Source: Saccharopolyspora_D taberi
GTDB lineage: Bacteria; Actinomycetota; Actinomycetes; Mycobacteriales; Pseudonocardiaceae
Direction: 5' to 3'
Length of the DNA stretch: 64,000 nucleotides
Assembly: GCF_039534165.1 (NCBI RefSeq)
Contig: NZ_BAAAUX010000014.1
Location: forward strand, 496,001 to 560,000
Shown: positions 25,745 through 37,415 of the stretch, in pieces
Numbering within the stretch: the stretch's first letter is position 1
Layout: each line of letters starts with the position of its first letter
Program-made: the position numbers and the translations under genes
Notes under the pieces: generated by a model
Seen by the model: only the letters and a program-made list of their open reading frames with translations
Database searches by the model: none
What the model was told of the DNA's origin: nothing

Positions 25745-28034
25745 GGACGCGCTCCGCTTCCGCCCACAACCGGGCTACCTGCTGGGGGTCGTAGTCGGCC
25801 TGCTCACCGGGCACGTACCGGACGTGCCGGAGGGTTCCGGTGTAGGGGAACGAGCGCTCGCGCCGGTGCAGCTCCCAGTCGACCGGGCCGCCCTTGTCCG
25901 CGCCGATGCTGATCCCCGTGAACGGCGCCATCCCGAGCAGCTGCGGGACCGGCCCGAGCTCCGCTGCCCCACCGGCCTTCAGCCGCAACTGCCAGCGGAA
26001 GTCCTCCAGCGCGCGCACCACCAGCTCCGGCTCGGCTTCGCCGTGCTCCAGCGGAACCGGCGCGGCCCGGTGGACCCGGCCGTAGGCGTTGTAAACCAGG
26101 TGCGCGTGCCCTTCCTCGACGTACACGACGTAACCGCCGCCCTGGTCACCGTGTGCGAACAGGACCCCGCGATCGCCCGGGTCGTGCCGAATGCTTGCGG
26201 TGACGGTGAAATCGCGGAACTGCACGAGCCGGGCCGACCGGTAGCGCTCCAGCGTCGGCGTCCCCGGGTAGAGCGTGACCGGCTGCTGCATCCGCGATTC
26301 CTGCGGTCGGCGCAACTGCGCGGCGGGGCTGTGGTCGTTGAGCGGGAAGACGGCGTTGTGCCAGGCCGCCCGCTCCCATTCGGCGGCGAGTTCGGCCAGC
26401 CGGTCCGGATGTTCGGTCGCGACGTTGCGCGTCTCGGTGGGATCGGTGACCAGGTCGTACAACTCCCACTCCGCATCGGAGAAGGGAGCACCCGGAACGT
26501 GCCTGGTGACGATCTTCCAGCCGTCGGCGTAGTAGCCGCGGTTGCCTCCGGTCTCGGTGTACTGGCTGGTGTGCTCGCTCGCCGCGTCCGGATCGCGCAG
26601 CACCGCCGCCGCGCTCACGCCGTCCACAGCGGCGGCCGGAATTCCCTGCCGCTGCTGGGAACGCGGCAGGCCCGCAAGGTCCAGCAGGGTCGGGGCGACG
26701 TCGGTGACGTAGACGTACTGGTGGCGCAGCCCGTTCGCGTCCAGCCCAGCGGGCCAGTGCACGATGAACGGGGTCCGGACCCCACCGGCGAACGTGTCGA
26801 ACTTGTAGAGGCGGAACGGCGTGTTCGACGCCTGCGCCCAGCCGCGCGGATAGTGCACAGTGGTCTGCGGACCTCCGAGCAGATCGGGATCCCTCGGCAC
26901 GTCTCGCTCCCAGTCGTCCGGAAGTCCGGGCACGTGCGCGAACTGGCTGAAGTAGCTGCGGGTCCCCTCCTCGCCGCCTTCGGCGGTGGCACCGTTGTCG
27001 GAGGTGAACACGATGATCGTGTTGTCGAGTTCTCCGTGGCGCTCCAGTGCGTCGAGCAGCCGCCCGAGGCTCTGGTCGACGCTGTCGACCGCGGCGGCGT
27101 AGACCTCCATGTGACGCGCGAACAGCTCCTGCTGCTCCGCGTCGATCTCGTCCCACGGCGGCACGCTCCTGCCGGGCTCGCTGTTGCGCGGCGGGAGCTG
27201 CGTCCCCGGCGGGAACAGCCCGGCCGCCAGCTGCCGCTCGAACCGCTGCTCGCGCACCGCGTCCCAGCCGATCCCGTACCGGCCGCGGTACTTCGCGAGG
27301 TCCTGGTCCTTGGCCGCCAGCGGGCCGTGCACCGCGTGGTGGGCGAAGTAGAGGAAGAACGGCTTGTCCTGGTCGTTGGCCCGGAGCGCGTCGATCATGC
27401 CGACGGCGCGGTCGGTGATCTCGTCGGTGAGGAAGAACCCGTCCGCGGTGTCGGGGACCTCGTAGGGGCTGTTGTCCCAGACCAGCCGGTGCGGGTGGTG
27501 CAGGTTGGTCAGCCCCTCCAGGCTGCCGAAGTACCGGTCGAACCCCCGCTGCACCGGCCAGGACGCCCGGTCCGCGGCGTCGTGGCTGAGCGCGTCCCTG
27601 GTCAGGTGCCACTTGCCGACCGCGAAGGTGGCGTACCCGTTGTCCCGCAACGACTCCGCCAGGGTCGGTGCGTCGGCGGGCAGTTCGAACGAGTACGCCG
27701 GGTACCCCGGATCGGAGTTGGCCGGGACCGCGAACCCGGCGCGGTGCGGGTTCAGCCCGGTCAGCAGCGCCGCCCGCGACGGCGAGCACAGCGGGGTCGT
27801 GTGGTAGTTGGTGAGCTGGACCCCGTTGGCCGCCAACCGGTCCAGGTTCGGTGTGTCCACTTCGGACCCGTACGGGCCGGTGTCGCTGTAGCCGAGGTCG
27901 TCGACGAGCACCACCACGATGTTGGGTGCTCCCTCCGGCGCCCTGCGCTCGGCGGGCCACGCGGGGCGCGACTCGGCGAAGGTGCGCCCGATCCGGCCGC
28001 CGAAGTTCTCGTATCCCCTGGCGCTTGCGGTCAT
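25737..28034 (-). CDS. Type I (formylglycine) sulfatase
   Basis: 765 residues from ATG 28034 with site AGGAGGAG; the start overlaps the permease stop (ATGA). Metal ligands DDLGYSD at the N-terminus and the formylglycine motif CSPSRAALLTG are intact, so the Cys should be converted by a formylglycine-generating enzyme, which is not in this window. VGKWHLT, FTSDNGA and LLDLAGLP are further arylsulfatase landmarks. A C-terminal beta-rich domain of about 200 residues (YPGTPTLERYRSARLVQF) follows the catalytic domain. There is no obvious signal peptide, so it probably cleaves an imported sulfate ester in the cytosol. It is embedded among ABC importer genes. Confidence 0.94.
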
Positions 28035-28876
28035 CTGCTCCTCCTCGCGGCACCGGCCTGCTGGGCGATCAGCTGGAATCCCAGGACCAGCAGGGCGATC
28101 ACGACCAGCGGGCCCACCGCGAACATCGGGTTGGCGTCGAGGTAGTTCAGCGAGGTGTTGAGGATGCTGCCCAACGACGGTTCCGGAGGCCGCACGCCCA
28201 GCCCGAGGAAGCTCATCGCGCCCTCCAGGAACACCGCCACCGACATCGACAGCGCGAACTGCACGATCAGCGGTTCGAGGGAGTTGGGCAGCACGTGCGC
28301 GCGCAGGATCCGGGCCCGCCCGGCGCCGATCACCTCCGCCGCCTCGACGAACTGGGACTCGCGCACCCGCAGGACCTCGGTGCGCAGCAGCCGGGCGAAG
28401 ACCGGGATCTCCACCGCGACGACGACGATGCCAATGGTGGTCAGCCCCGGCCCCAGCACGGCGGTCAGGCCGATGGCCAGGATCAGGTTCGGGAAGGCCA
28501 GCAGCACGTCGATCGCGCGCTGCAGCACCACGTCGAACGTTCTGTGCACAGTGGACAGCACACCGACCACTCCCCCGGCAACCGCGCCGAACGGTACGGC
28601 GACGACGCTGATCAGCAGGTCCACCCGGATTCCGTGCAGGACCCGGGAGAACACGTCGCGGTTGAGCTCGTCGGTGCCGAACCAGTGCGCGGACGAGGCG
28701 GCGAGCAGGTTCGCGCCCTGCAACTGCTCCCCCGGTGCGTAGCGGGTCAGCAGCGGCGCCGCCAGTCCGGCGGCGAACACCAGCCCCACGATGGTCAGTC
28801 CCGCGAGTCCGCGGCCCCGGAGCAGGCCGGACCCGCGGGCGGTCGTGGCCTGGCGTTGTGCGATGAAGTCGGTCAA
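28031..28876 (-). CDS. ABC transporter permease, DppC type
   Basis: 281 residues. A TTG at 28876 forms a TTGA overlap with the stop of the upstream permease gene and has a GGGAG site, so it is preferred over a more distal start at 28933. It has an N-terminal extra TM, a soluble loop containing HWFGTDELNRDVFSRVLHG, and the inner-membrane coupling EAA loop (EVIGAGRARILRAHVLPN). Five to six TMs are visible. It forms the channel with the DppB-type subunit encoded upstream. Confidence 0.92.
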   Translation of the reverse strand: MTDFIAQRQATTARGSGLLRGRGLAGLTIVGLVFAAGLAAPLLTRYAPGEQLQGANLLAASSAHWFGTDELNRDVFSRVLHGIRVDLLISVVAVPFGAVAGGVVGVLSTVHRTFDVVLQRAIDVLLAFPNLILAIGLTAVLGPGLTTIGIVVVAVEIPVFARLLRTEVLRVRESQFVEAAEVIGAGRARILRAHVLPNSLEPLIVQFALSMSVAVFLEGAMSFLGLGVRPPEPSLGSILNTSLNYLDANPMFAVGPLVVIALLVLGFQLIAQQAGAARRSR

Positions 28877-29832
28877 GATCGGCTCCCGAGTCGGACGCGG
28901 GGGTCGAGCCCGGCGTGGACGAGGTCGGTGCACAGCTGCACCAGCACGAACACGGCCACCGACAGCAGCAGGAGCACCTGCACCACCGGGTAGTCGCGGC
29001 GGTCGATCCCCTGCTGGACGAGCATTCCGAGGCCCGGCCAGGAGAACACCGCCTCCACCAGCACCGCCCCGCCCAGCAGGTTGCCGACCTGGAGGCCCAG
29101 GACGGTGACCGACGCGGGCACCGCGTTGCGCACGGCGTGCCGCAGGACGATCCGGTGGCGCGGGATGCCCGCCGCGGTGGCCGTGGTGACGTGGTCCCGG
29201 CCCAGCTCGGTGCGCAGGGATTCACCGAAGAACCTGGTCAGCACCGCGGCCACCGGCAGCGCGAGGCAGACCGCGGGCATCAGCAGGTACTGCACGGTGA
29301 TGTCGGGCCGGTCGGCCAGCCCGCCGGGCGGCACTCCCCCGGTCGGCAGCAGCCGGGCGGCGACCCCGAACAGCAGCACCAGCAGGACGCCGGTGACGTA
29401 GGGCGGCAACGCGACCGCGGCGGTGGTGAACCCGGTGAGCGCCCGGTCCAGCCACCGGTTGCGGCCGGCCGCCCACAGCGGGCCGAGCACCGCCGCCAGC
29501 GCCACCGCGAGCACCAGCGAGGCGGACGCCAGCACCAGGGTGTTGGCCGCGCCGTCGGCGAGCAGGTCGCCGACCCGGCCGCCGATCAGGTAGGAGCGGC
29601 CGAGGTCCCCGGTCAGCAGCGCGCCCAGCCAGTCCAGGTACTGCTCCGGGACCGGCCGGTCCAGCCCGAGCTCGCCGCGGATCGCCGCGACCGCCTCCGG
29701 CGAGGCGTCCGGCCCGGCCAGCGTTGCGGCCGGATCGCCCGGGATCAGGCGCAGCAGCAGGAAGATCAGCATCGACGCGAGCAGCAGCACCAGCAGTGCC
29801 GATGGCACGCGCCGCAGCACGTAGGTCAGCAT
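28873..29832 (-). CDS. ABC transporter permease, DppB type
   Basis: 319 residues from ATG 29832 (site GAGGTG, 10 bp after the binding-protein stop). The N-terminus (LTYVLRRVPSALLVLLLASMLIFLLLRLIPGDPA) and the coupling loop (ATAAGIPRHRIVLRHAVRNA) are classic for DppB/OppB permeases. About six TMs are visible. It is the second gene after the regulator and binding protein in an operon whose cistrons overlap or almost touch. Confidence 0.93.
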   Translation of the reverse strand: MLTYVLRRVPSALLVLLLASMLIFLLLRLIPGDPAATLAGPDASPEAVAAIRGELGLDRPVPEQYLDWLGALLTGDLGRSYLIGGRVGDLLADGAANTLVLASASLVLAVALAAVLGPLWAAGRNRWLDRALTGFTTAAVALPPYVTGVLLVLLFGVAARLLPTGGVPPGGLADRPDITVQYLLMPAVCLALPVAAVLTRFFGESLRTELGRDHVTTATAAGIPRHRIVLRHAVRNAVPASVTVLGLQVGNLLGGAVLVEAVFSWPGLGMLVQQGIDRRDYPVVQVLLLLSVAVFVLVQLCTDLVHAGLDPRVRLGSRS

Positions 29833-29842
29833 CGGAGTCACC

Positions 29843-31420
29843 TCACGCCAGGAAGGCATCGGTCAGGTCGAGCTCCCGGCGGCGGCGGTAGCCGATCCCG
29901 CGCAACGCGCTGGTGTGCGCCCAGCGGTGCCAGTACACGCCGATCTCGATCAGGAACAGGCTGTCGAGCAGCTGGTCCGACAGCGCCGCGTAGGCCGCGC
30001 CGGCCCGCTCGCCGGTGGCCGAGGGCAGCTGCCACGCCGCGGTCGCGGCACCGGTGTAGCCGGGCGAGGAGAAGTGCGACGCGTTCTTGCGGGCGTTGAA
30101 CGGGTAGGCGCTGACGGTCAGCGTCGACGGGGAGAACTGCGCCCAGGAGTGGTTGGCCACCCACAGACCCCGGAACTCGCCGCCGATCAGCTGCTTGGTG
30201 AACCGGGAGTTCTCCAGCGGGTCGAGTTCGACCCGGATGCCGGCCGCGGCCAGGTCGCTCTGCACGATCTGCGCGACCGCCGACTGCGAGGTGTCGTTGC
30301 CGACGTAGGTCAGCGGGATCACCGGCAGCGGGCCGCCGTGCTGGCCGACCAGCGACCGCGCGCGGGGCAGGTCGCGGACGTAGCGCGCGGCGCGCACCGG
30401 GTCGTGGGCGGGGCTGTCCTCGGGCCACGGCAGGGAACTCGCGAACCCGGTACCGCGGAAGACCTCGGCGATGATCCGGTCCCGGTCCAGCGCGTGGGCG
30501 ATCGCCTGCCGGATCCGGAGATCGTCCAGCGGCGGAGCGGTCACGTTGGCACCGGTGTAGATCTGGAGCTCGGCGCCCTCCAGCGTGATCGGGGTGATCG
30601 CGCCGTACTTCTCGGCGGACTCGACGTCCCGGTGGCTCAGCGCGTCGGCGAAGTGCACCTGCCCGGCCTTGAGCGCCGACAGCAGGGACGACTTCTCCGG
30701 GATGATCCGCGCCTGGACCTCGTCCAGGTACGGCCGCTCCGGGACGAAGTAGTCGGGGTTGCGCTCGAACCGCAGGTCGGTGTTGGGCCGCCAGGAGACG
30801 AACCGGAAGGGACCGGTGCCGACGAACCGCTCGCCGGTGCCGATGCCCGCGGCGGTCTCGGAGTCGATGATCGGCACGGTGTCGAGCAGGTCGAAGACGT
30901 TCGACAGCGGGTGGGCGAAGCGCAGCGCCACCTCGTGCGGCCGGGAGGTGTCGATGCCGGTGATCGCCGCGGCGGTGCTGCGCAGCTGGCCGTTCCACTT
31001 CGGATCGGCGTAGGTGCGCAGCGAGAACTCCACGTCGGCGGAGGTGAACGTCCGTCCGGTGTGGAACCGGACGTCCTCGCGCAGCTTCAGCGTCAGCCCG
31101 AGGCCGTCCGGTGCGGGCCACCACTCGGTCGCCAGCGCGGGCCGCGGCTCCAGACCGCGTGCCGGGTAGCGGACCAGGGTGTCGTAGACCAGTCCGATCA
31201 GGGCGGTGATCGCGGGGCCGGTGTTGGTGAACAGGTTCTTCGGGATCAGGTCGAGGGTCAGGCCCAGCTTCGCGGTTCCGCCCGGCCTGGGGATCGCCAC
31301 CGCGTTCGCCGCGCGCTCCTGCAGCCCGACCGCGGACTCGCAGCCCGCGGCTGCCAGCGCGGCAGCACCGAGCCCGATGCCGTGCAGCAGCCGCCGCCGG
31401 CTCAGGGGGTGGGAGTTCAT
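29843..31420 (-). CDS. ABC substrate-binding lipoprotein (SBP family 5)
   Basis: 525 residues. The N-terminus combines a twin-arginine-like stretch (LSRRRLLHG), a hydrophobic core and a lipobox (LAAAGC), predicting a Tat-exported lipoprotein. Family 5 features are LKLREDVRFHTGRTFTSADVEFSLR and GTGPFRFVSW. It delivers its ligand to the DppBC-like permease; because a sulfatase is in the same operon, the ligand is probably a sulfate ester rather than a peptide (inference). Its start overlaps the ROK stop (ATGA). Confidence 0.92.
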   Translation of the reverse strand: MNSHPLSRRRLLHGIGLGAAALAAAGCESAVGLQERAANAVAIPRPGGTAKLGLTLDLIPKNLFTNTGPAITALIGLVYDTLVRYPARGLEPRPALATEWWPAPDGLGLTLKLREDVRFHTGRTFTSADVEFSLRTYADPKWNGQLRSTAAAITGIDTSRPHEVALRFAHPLSNVFDLLDTVPIIDSETAAGIGTGERFVGTGPFRFVSWRPNTDLRFERNPDYFVPERPYLDEVQARIIPEKSSLLSALKAGQVHFADALSHRDVESAEKYGAITPITLEGAELQIYTGANVTAPPLDDLRIRQAIAHALDRDRIIAEVFRGTGFASSLPWPEDSPAHDPVRAARYVRDLPRARSLVGQHGGPLPVIPLTYVGNDTSQSAVAQIVQSDLAAAGIRVELDPLENSRFTKQLIGGEFRGLWVANHSWAQFSPSTLTVSAYPFNARKNASHFSSPGYTGAATAAWQLPSATGERAGAAYAALSDQLLDSLFLIEIGVYWHRWAHTSALRGIGYRRRRELDLTDAFLA

Positions 31421-32613
31421 GGGGTCTTCCTTCCGGCGCCCAGCAGGGCGAACGGGTGGTCGTAGACGTGGCGCAGCACGCCGGTGCAGGCGGCGACGGC
31501 CTGCACGTCGGGGCCGAACCGGGTGGTGGCGGCCACGCCCGCGTCGGGCAGCGCGCTGGTGGCCGCGAAGCTGTGCACGAGTTCGTCGATGTGGTCCGGG
31601 AAATCGGTGATGGCCTGCCCGCCGAGCACTACCAGGTCCGGATCGAGCGCGTCGCGCAACACGCCCACCGCGCGCCCCAGCGCGCGGGCACGTTCACCGA
31701 GCAGGCGGGCGGCCTCCGGATCACCGGCTTCGTCGGCGGCACGCAGCAACCGGATGTCGGGCTCGTCGATCACACCGTGCCGCATCGCCCGGCGCAGCAG
31801 CGCCTCCTCCGAGACGGTCGCCTCCAGGCAGCCGGTCCGGCCGCACTCGCAGCGGGCGTCGCCCCCGACGGGCAGGTGGGCGATGTCGCCCGCGCCGGTG
31901 GGGCCGCGGTGCAGCCGTCCCCCGACGGCGAAGGCGACGCCGACCACCTGCCGGGCGTAGAAGTACAGCAGGCTTGCGGGCTGCTGCCCGAGGCCGAACA
32001 GCAGCTCGGCCGCGGCCATCGCCTGCACGTGCCCGTCGAGGTGCACGGGCAGCCCGGTGGCGCGTTCCAGCAGCGCGCGGGCGGGAACGTCGTGCCAGCC
32101 GAGCCGCTCGTGGTCGATGACGCCGTTGGCGGTGTCGACCCGGCCGCCGGTCGCCAGGCCGAGGCCGACGACCGTGCGCTCCGGTCGGCGCCGCAGCAGC
32201 GCCCGCACCCGGCCCGCCAGGGTGGCCAGCGCGTCCTCCGGACCGGCCCGGGGAGTCGGGATCCGCTCGCTGACCAGCAGCCTGCCGCGCAGGTCGGCCA
32301 GCCCGCAGGTGGTCGTGGTGACCCCGATGTGCACGCCCAGCGCCGCGATCGTGCGGTCGTCGATGTCGACCGGGACGCGGGGGCGGCCGATCGCGCCGTA
32401 GTAGGTCAGCTCCGGCATCTCGCACAGCAGCCCGAGTTCGGTCAGGGCGCTGACCTGGCGGCTCACCGTGGGCATGCTCAGCGCGCTGCGGCGGGCGATG
32501 GCCGCCCGCGACAGCGGTCCGGCCTGCCGGACGGCGTCGAGCACCGCCGCCGCGTTGGACTCGCGGACGCTGCGCGGTTTCGGCCGTCCGGCCGGGGAAA
32601 GGGTGGTGGTCAC
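31417..32613 (-). CDS. ROK-family transcriptional repressor
   Basis: 398 residues from GTG 32613 (VTTTLSPAGRPKPRS); a TTG at 32628 is the longer alternative. An N-terminal winged helix (GPLSRAAIARRSALSMPTVSRQVSALTELGLL) precedes a sugar-kinase-fold ROK domain with the zinc motif CECGRTGCLEA. It is the first gene of the sulfatase/ABC operon. ROK repressors usually respond to sugars or sugar derivatives, so the imported compound may be a sulfated sugar (inference). Candidate operators lie just upstream. Confidence 0.9.
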   Translation of the reverse strand: MTTTLSPAGRPKPRSVRESNAAAVLDAVRQAGPLSRAAIARRSALSMPTVSRQVSALTELGLLCEMPELTYYGAIGRPRVPVDIDDRTIAALGVHIGVTTTTCGLADLRGRLLVSERIPTPRAGPEDALATLAGRVRALLRRRPERTVVGLGLATGGRVDTANGVIDHERLGWHDVPARALLERATGLPVHLDGHVQAMAAAELLFGLGQQPASLLYFYARQVVGVAFAVGGRLHRGPTGAGDIAHLPVGGDARCECGRTGCLEATVSEEALLRRAMRHGVIDEPDIRLLRAADEAGDPEAARLLGERARALGRAVGVLRDALDPDLVVLGGQAITDFPDHIDELVHSFAATSALPDAGVAATTRFGPDVQAVAACTGVLRHVYDHPFALLGAGRKTP

Positions 32614-32653
32614 GCTCCGCCTCGTCAATGCAGAATCGCCCGTGCGGGCAAGG

Positions 32654-32666
32654 GAAACCGGGTTTC
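32654..32666. promoter_or_regulatory. Putative ROK operator palindrome
   Basis: GAAACCGGGTTTC is a perfect 13-bp palindrome around a central G, about 40 bp upstream of the ROK start. A related GGGAAAC half-site follows at about 32674. The position between ROK and the divergent dioxygenase fits a shared operator. This is inference from symmetry and position. Confidence 0.4.
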
Positions 32667-32703
32667 GGCTACCTGGGAAACAAAGTCGGCGTCATGCCGC
32701 GGA

Positions 32704-32790
32704 TCAGCGGAGACAACAGCCCAGCGGGCGGGAGCGGCGCGCGCCGGTCGCGCGGCGTCCGTTCCACTGGCATCCGGTGAGCTGTCGCAT
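32704..32790 (-). CDS. Possible 28-residue Cys-Cys leader peptide before the sulfatase operon
   Basis: ATG 32790 opens a 28-codon ORF ending in RPLGCCLR with two consecutive TGT codons, which are rare in such a GC-rich genome, just before TGA. It lies about 90 bases upstream of the ROK start. Cys-rich uORFs act as cysteine-responsive attenuators in mycobacteria and relatives, and this operon concerns sulfur. The ribosome site is weak and the downstream hairpins are short, so this is tentative. The rest of the ROK-dioxygenase intergenic region (32614-32954) holds no other gene that I can support. Confidence 0.35.
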   Translation of the reverse strand: MRQLTGCQWNGRRATGARRSRPLGCCLR

Positions 32791-32954
32791 GCCAAGCAGA
32801 ATCCGTTGCCACCACGGCGATGTCAAAGCCGCCCGCGATGCGGGACACCGGCGCCGACTTATTTTCATTCCGGCGGCCGTCCTTGCGACACCGGCCGTCG
32901 CATTCCTACGTTTCGGCTGTCTCCCCCGTTTCCCTTGTGCCGGAAGGAATCCAG

Positions 32955-33887
32955 ATGACCGCACAGCTCGAACGCAACGCCGGGACCGAAGTCCGGGTCG
33001 TCAAGCTCGGCGCGAACATCGGCGCCCGCGTCGACGGCGTGCGCCTGAGCGGCGACCTCGACGCCGAGACGGTCGCGCGGATCCGGTCCGCGCTGCTGAC
33101 CCACAAGGTGATCTTCTTCCGGGACCAGCAGCACCTCGACGACGCGGGCCAGCTCGCCTTCGCGCAGCTGCTCGGCGACCTGACGCTGGCCCACCCGACG
33201 GTCCGCAACAAGGACAACGCCAACATCCTGCCGATCGACTCCGACTACTCCAAGGCCAACAGCTGGCACACCGACGTCACTTTCGTCGACCGCGTCCCGG
33301 CGATCAGCGTGCTGCGCGCGGTGCAGCTGCCCGAGTACGGCGGGACCACGACGTGGGCCAGCACGGTGTCGGCGTACGAGAAGCTGCCCGCCTCGCTGAA
33401 GGCGCTGGTCGACTCGCTGTGGGCGGTGCACACCAACGCCTACGACTACGCGGCCAACGTGGACGAGGCCCGCATCGGCGGTGTGGACGTCAAGTTCCAG
33501 CAGTACCGCGAGGAGTTCGTCTCCGACGTCTACGAGACCGAGCACCCGGTGGTGCGGGTGCACCCGGAGACCGGCGAGCGGGCGCTGCTGCTCGGCCACT
33601 TCGTCAAGCGGCTCGTCGGGCTCACCAGCACCGAGTCGCAGGCGGTGTTCCAGCTGCTGCAGAACCGCGTCACGCAGCTGGAGAACACGGTCCGCTGGTC
33701 CTGGCAGGACGGCGACCTGGCCATCTGGGACAACCGCGCCACCCAGCACTACGCCGTCGCCGACTACGACGACCTGCCGCGGCGACTGCACCGGGTCACA
33801 CTGGCCGGAGACGTGCCGGTGAGCATCGACGGCGTGCGCAGCACGACCCGCACCGGCGACGCTTCGCACTACTCGACGGTGTCCTGA
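32955..33887 (+). CDS. TauD/AtsK-like Fe(II)/2-oxoglutarate dioxygenase
   Basis: 310 residues from ATG 32955 (site GGAAGGA). The iron facial triad is visible as HTD (NSWHTDVTF) and the distal His (RRLHRVTLAGD, the 2-oxoglutarate Arg/His region). The protein is TauD/AtsK-like (RSALLTHKVIFFRDQ). Members oxidise taurine or alkyl sulfates, releasing sulfite or sulfate. Its position divergent from a sulfatase/ABC operon favours alkyl-sulfate or sulfonate use. Final specificity (TauD or AtsK) cannot be read from the sequence. Confidence 0.92.
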   Translation: MTAQLERNAGTEVRVVKLGANIGARVDGVRLSGDLDAETVARIRSALLTHKVIFFRDQQHLDDAGQLAFAQLLGDLTLAHPTVRNKDNANILPIDSDYSKANSWHTDVTFVDRVPAISVLRAVQLPEYGGTTTWASTVSAYEKLPASLKALVDSLWAVHTNAYDYAANVDEARIGGVDVKFQQYREEFVSDVYETEHPVVRVHPETGERALLLGHFVKRLVGLTSTESQAVFQLLQNRVTQLENTVRWSWQDGDLAIWDNRATQHYAVADYDDLPRRLHRVTLAGDVPVSIDGVRSTTRTGDASHYSTVS

Positions 33888-33972
33888 TTCGGCAATCCGC
33901 GCAGGACCGCGGCGCCGGTGAAGCCGCCCAGCCCGGGGAACAAACCCCCCGGGTGGTGATGTTGATCAGACC

Positions 33973-35112
33973 ATGACGACTACCTGGGTCGCGGGATTCC
34001 GCTCCGCGGTCATCAGCCCGCACGAGGCCATTTCGCTCAACCCGGCGCTGGGTTTCGCCGACCGCACGGTGCGCCAGGTCCTGCACCTCGACGGCGGTGG
34101 GGCGGCGCTGCGGGTGCGGCTGAGCAACCGCTACGGCCGCGCCCCGCTCACCGTCGCCACCGCCCGGGTCGCGCTGCGCACCGCGGGCAGCGGGATCGAC
34201 ACCGGCACCGACACCCCGGTGCGGTTCGAGGGCGAGGCCGCGATCACGATCCCCGCCGGTGCGGACATCGTCAGCGATCCGGTCGAGCTGGCGGTGCGCG
34301 CGGGCGACGACCTGGCGCTGAGCCTGCACCTGCCCGAGGACACCGGGCCCACCACCTACTCGCCCCGGCCGGTCGAGACCGGTTACGTCGTCCCGGGCGA
34401 CCGCACCTCGGACGAGGCGCTCGCCGATGCTGCGGAGATCGACGTTCGGCCCCTGGTCACCGGCGTGGACGTACTCGCGCCGGAGGGCACCGCGGTCGCG
34501 GTGGCGTTCGGGGACTCGTGGTTCGGCGGGGTCGGCAGCACCCCCGGCGCCAACCGGCGCATGCCGAACCTGCTGAACCAGCGGCTCGACCGCGGCTGGG
34601 TGGTCAACCAGGGGATCGCGGGCAACCGCCTGCTGCGCGACGGGATCGGCGAGCACGCGCTGGCCCGCTTCGAGCACGACGTGCTGGCGGTGCCCGGCGT
34701 CCGCCACGTGCTGCTGCACTTCGGGATCAACGACCTGGCCCTGCCCCGCAGCTTCGAGAAGGACCGCCCGCTGCCCACCGAGGCGGACCTGATCGCCGGG
34801 TTCACCGCGCTGGCGCACCGGGCGCACGACGCCGGGCTGACGGTCACCGCGGGCACCATCGGGCCGTTCGCGGGCGTGGCCCACAAGGGCGTCGACACCC
34901 CGGAGGGCCGGGTCATCCGGCACCGGGTCAACGACTGGCTCCGGGACAGCAAGCTGTTCGACGCGGTGGCCGACTTCGCCGCGGCGGTGCAGGACCCCGA
35001 CCGGCCCGACCACCTGGCGGCCGAGTTCGACAGCGGCGACCACCTGCACCTCGGCGACGCCGGTGCGCAGGCGCTGGCCGACAGCGTCGACATCGCGCGG
35101 CTGGGGCTCTGA
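33973..35112 (+). CDS. SGNH/GDSL-type esterase with N-terminal beta domain
   Basis: 379 residues. The N-terminal 160 residues form a beta-sandwich-like domain (RVRLSNRYGRAPLTVATARV). The GDSL catalytic domain has block I FGDSW, block III GIND and block V DHLHLGD with the catalytic Asp and His. There is no signal peptide. It probably follows the dioxygenase in one transcript (85-bp gap) and might hydrolyse an ester or acetyl group of the imported compound (inference). Confidence 0.88.
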   Translation: MTTTWVAGFRSAVISPHEAISLNPALGFADRTVRQVLHLDGGGAALRVRLSNRYGRAPLTVATARVALRTAGSGIDTGTDTPVRFEGEAAITIPAGADIVSDPVELAVRAGDDLALSLHLPEDTGPTTYSPRPVETGYVVPGDRTSDEALADAAEIDVRPLVTGVDVLAPEGTAVAVAFGDSWFGGVGSTPGANRRMPNLLNQRLDRGWVVNQGIAGNRLLRDGIGEHALARFEHDVLAVPGVRHVLLHFGINDLALPRSFEKDRPLPTEADLIAGFTALAHRAHDAGLTVTAGTIGPFAGVAHKGVDTPEGRVIRHRVNDWLRDSKLFDAVADFAAAVQDPDRPDHLAAEFDSGDHLHLGDAGAQALADSVDIARLGL

Positions 35113-35265
35113 CCTGCCCCGTTTCTGTCCTTGAAGGACAGTTCAGCGGGCGGGCGGCCCGCCCGCCGCGTCCGGGCCCCGGGTGATCGCCGGAACCCAG
35201 AATGCGGGAACCTGGTTCCCGCTACGCTGTTCTTCCGGCATCGCCCTCCAGGACGAAAGGCCGCG

Positions 35266-37311
<2,046 letters not shown>

Positions 37312-37375
37312 GCCCGGCACCCAACCGCCCAACGCCGCATTCCGAAGCGGCGGAGCCCCTTCGGTCCCGAGACCT

Positions 37376-37392
37376 GGGGCGCCGAGCGCCCC
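37376..37392. terminator. Hairpin between convergent genes
   Basis: GGGGCGC-CGA-GCGCCCC has perfect 7-bp arms and a 3-base loop between the ends of the GGDEF gene (37311) and the AprA-like gene (37416). Just before it, at about 37342-37363, CCGAAGCGG-CGGAGCCCC-TTCGG resembles a shortened copy of the 112-bp repeat hairpin at 5591. It probably terminates transcription from both sides. Confidence 0.6.
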
Positions 37393-37415
37393 GGAAACCA
37401 CAGCGAAACCGAAGA

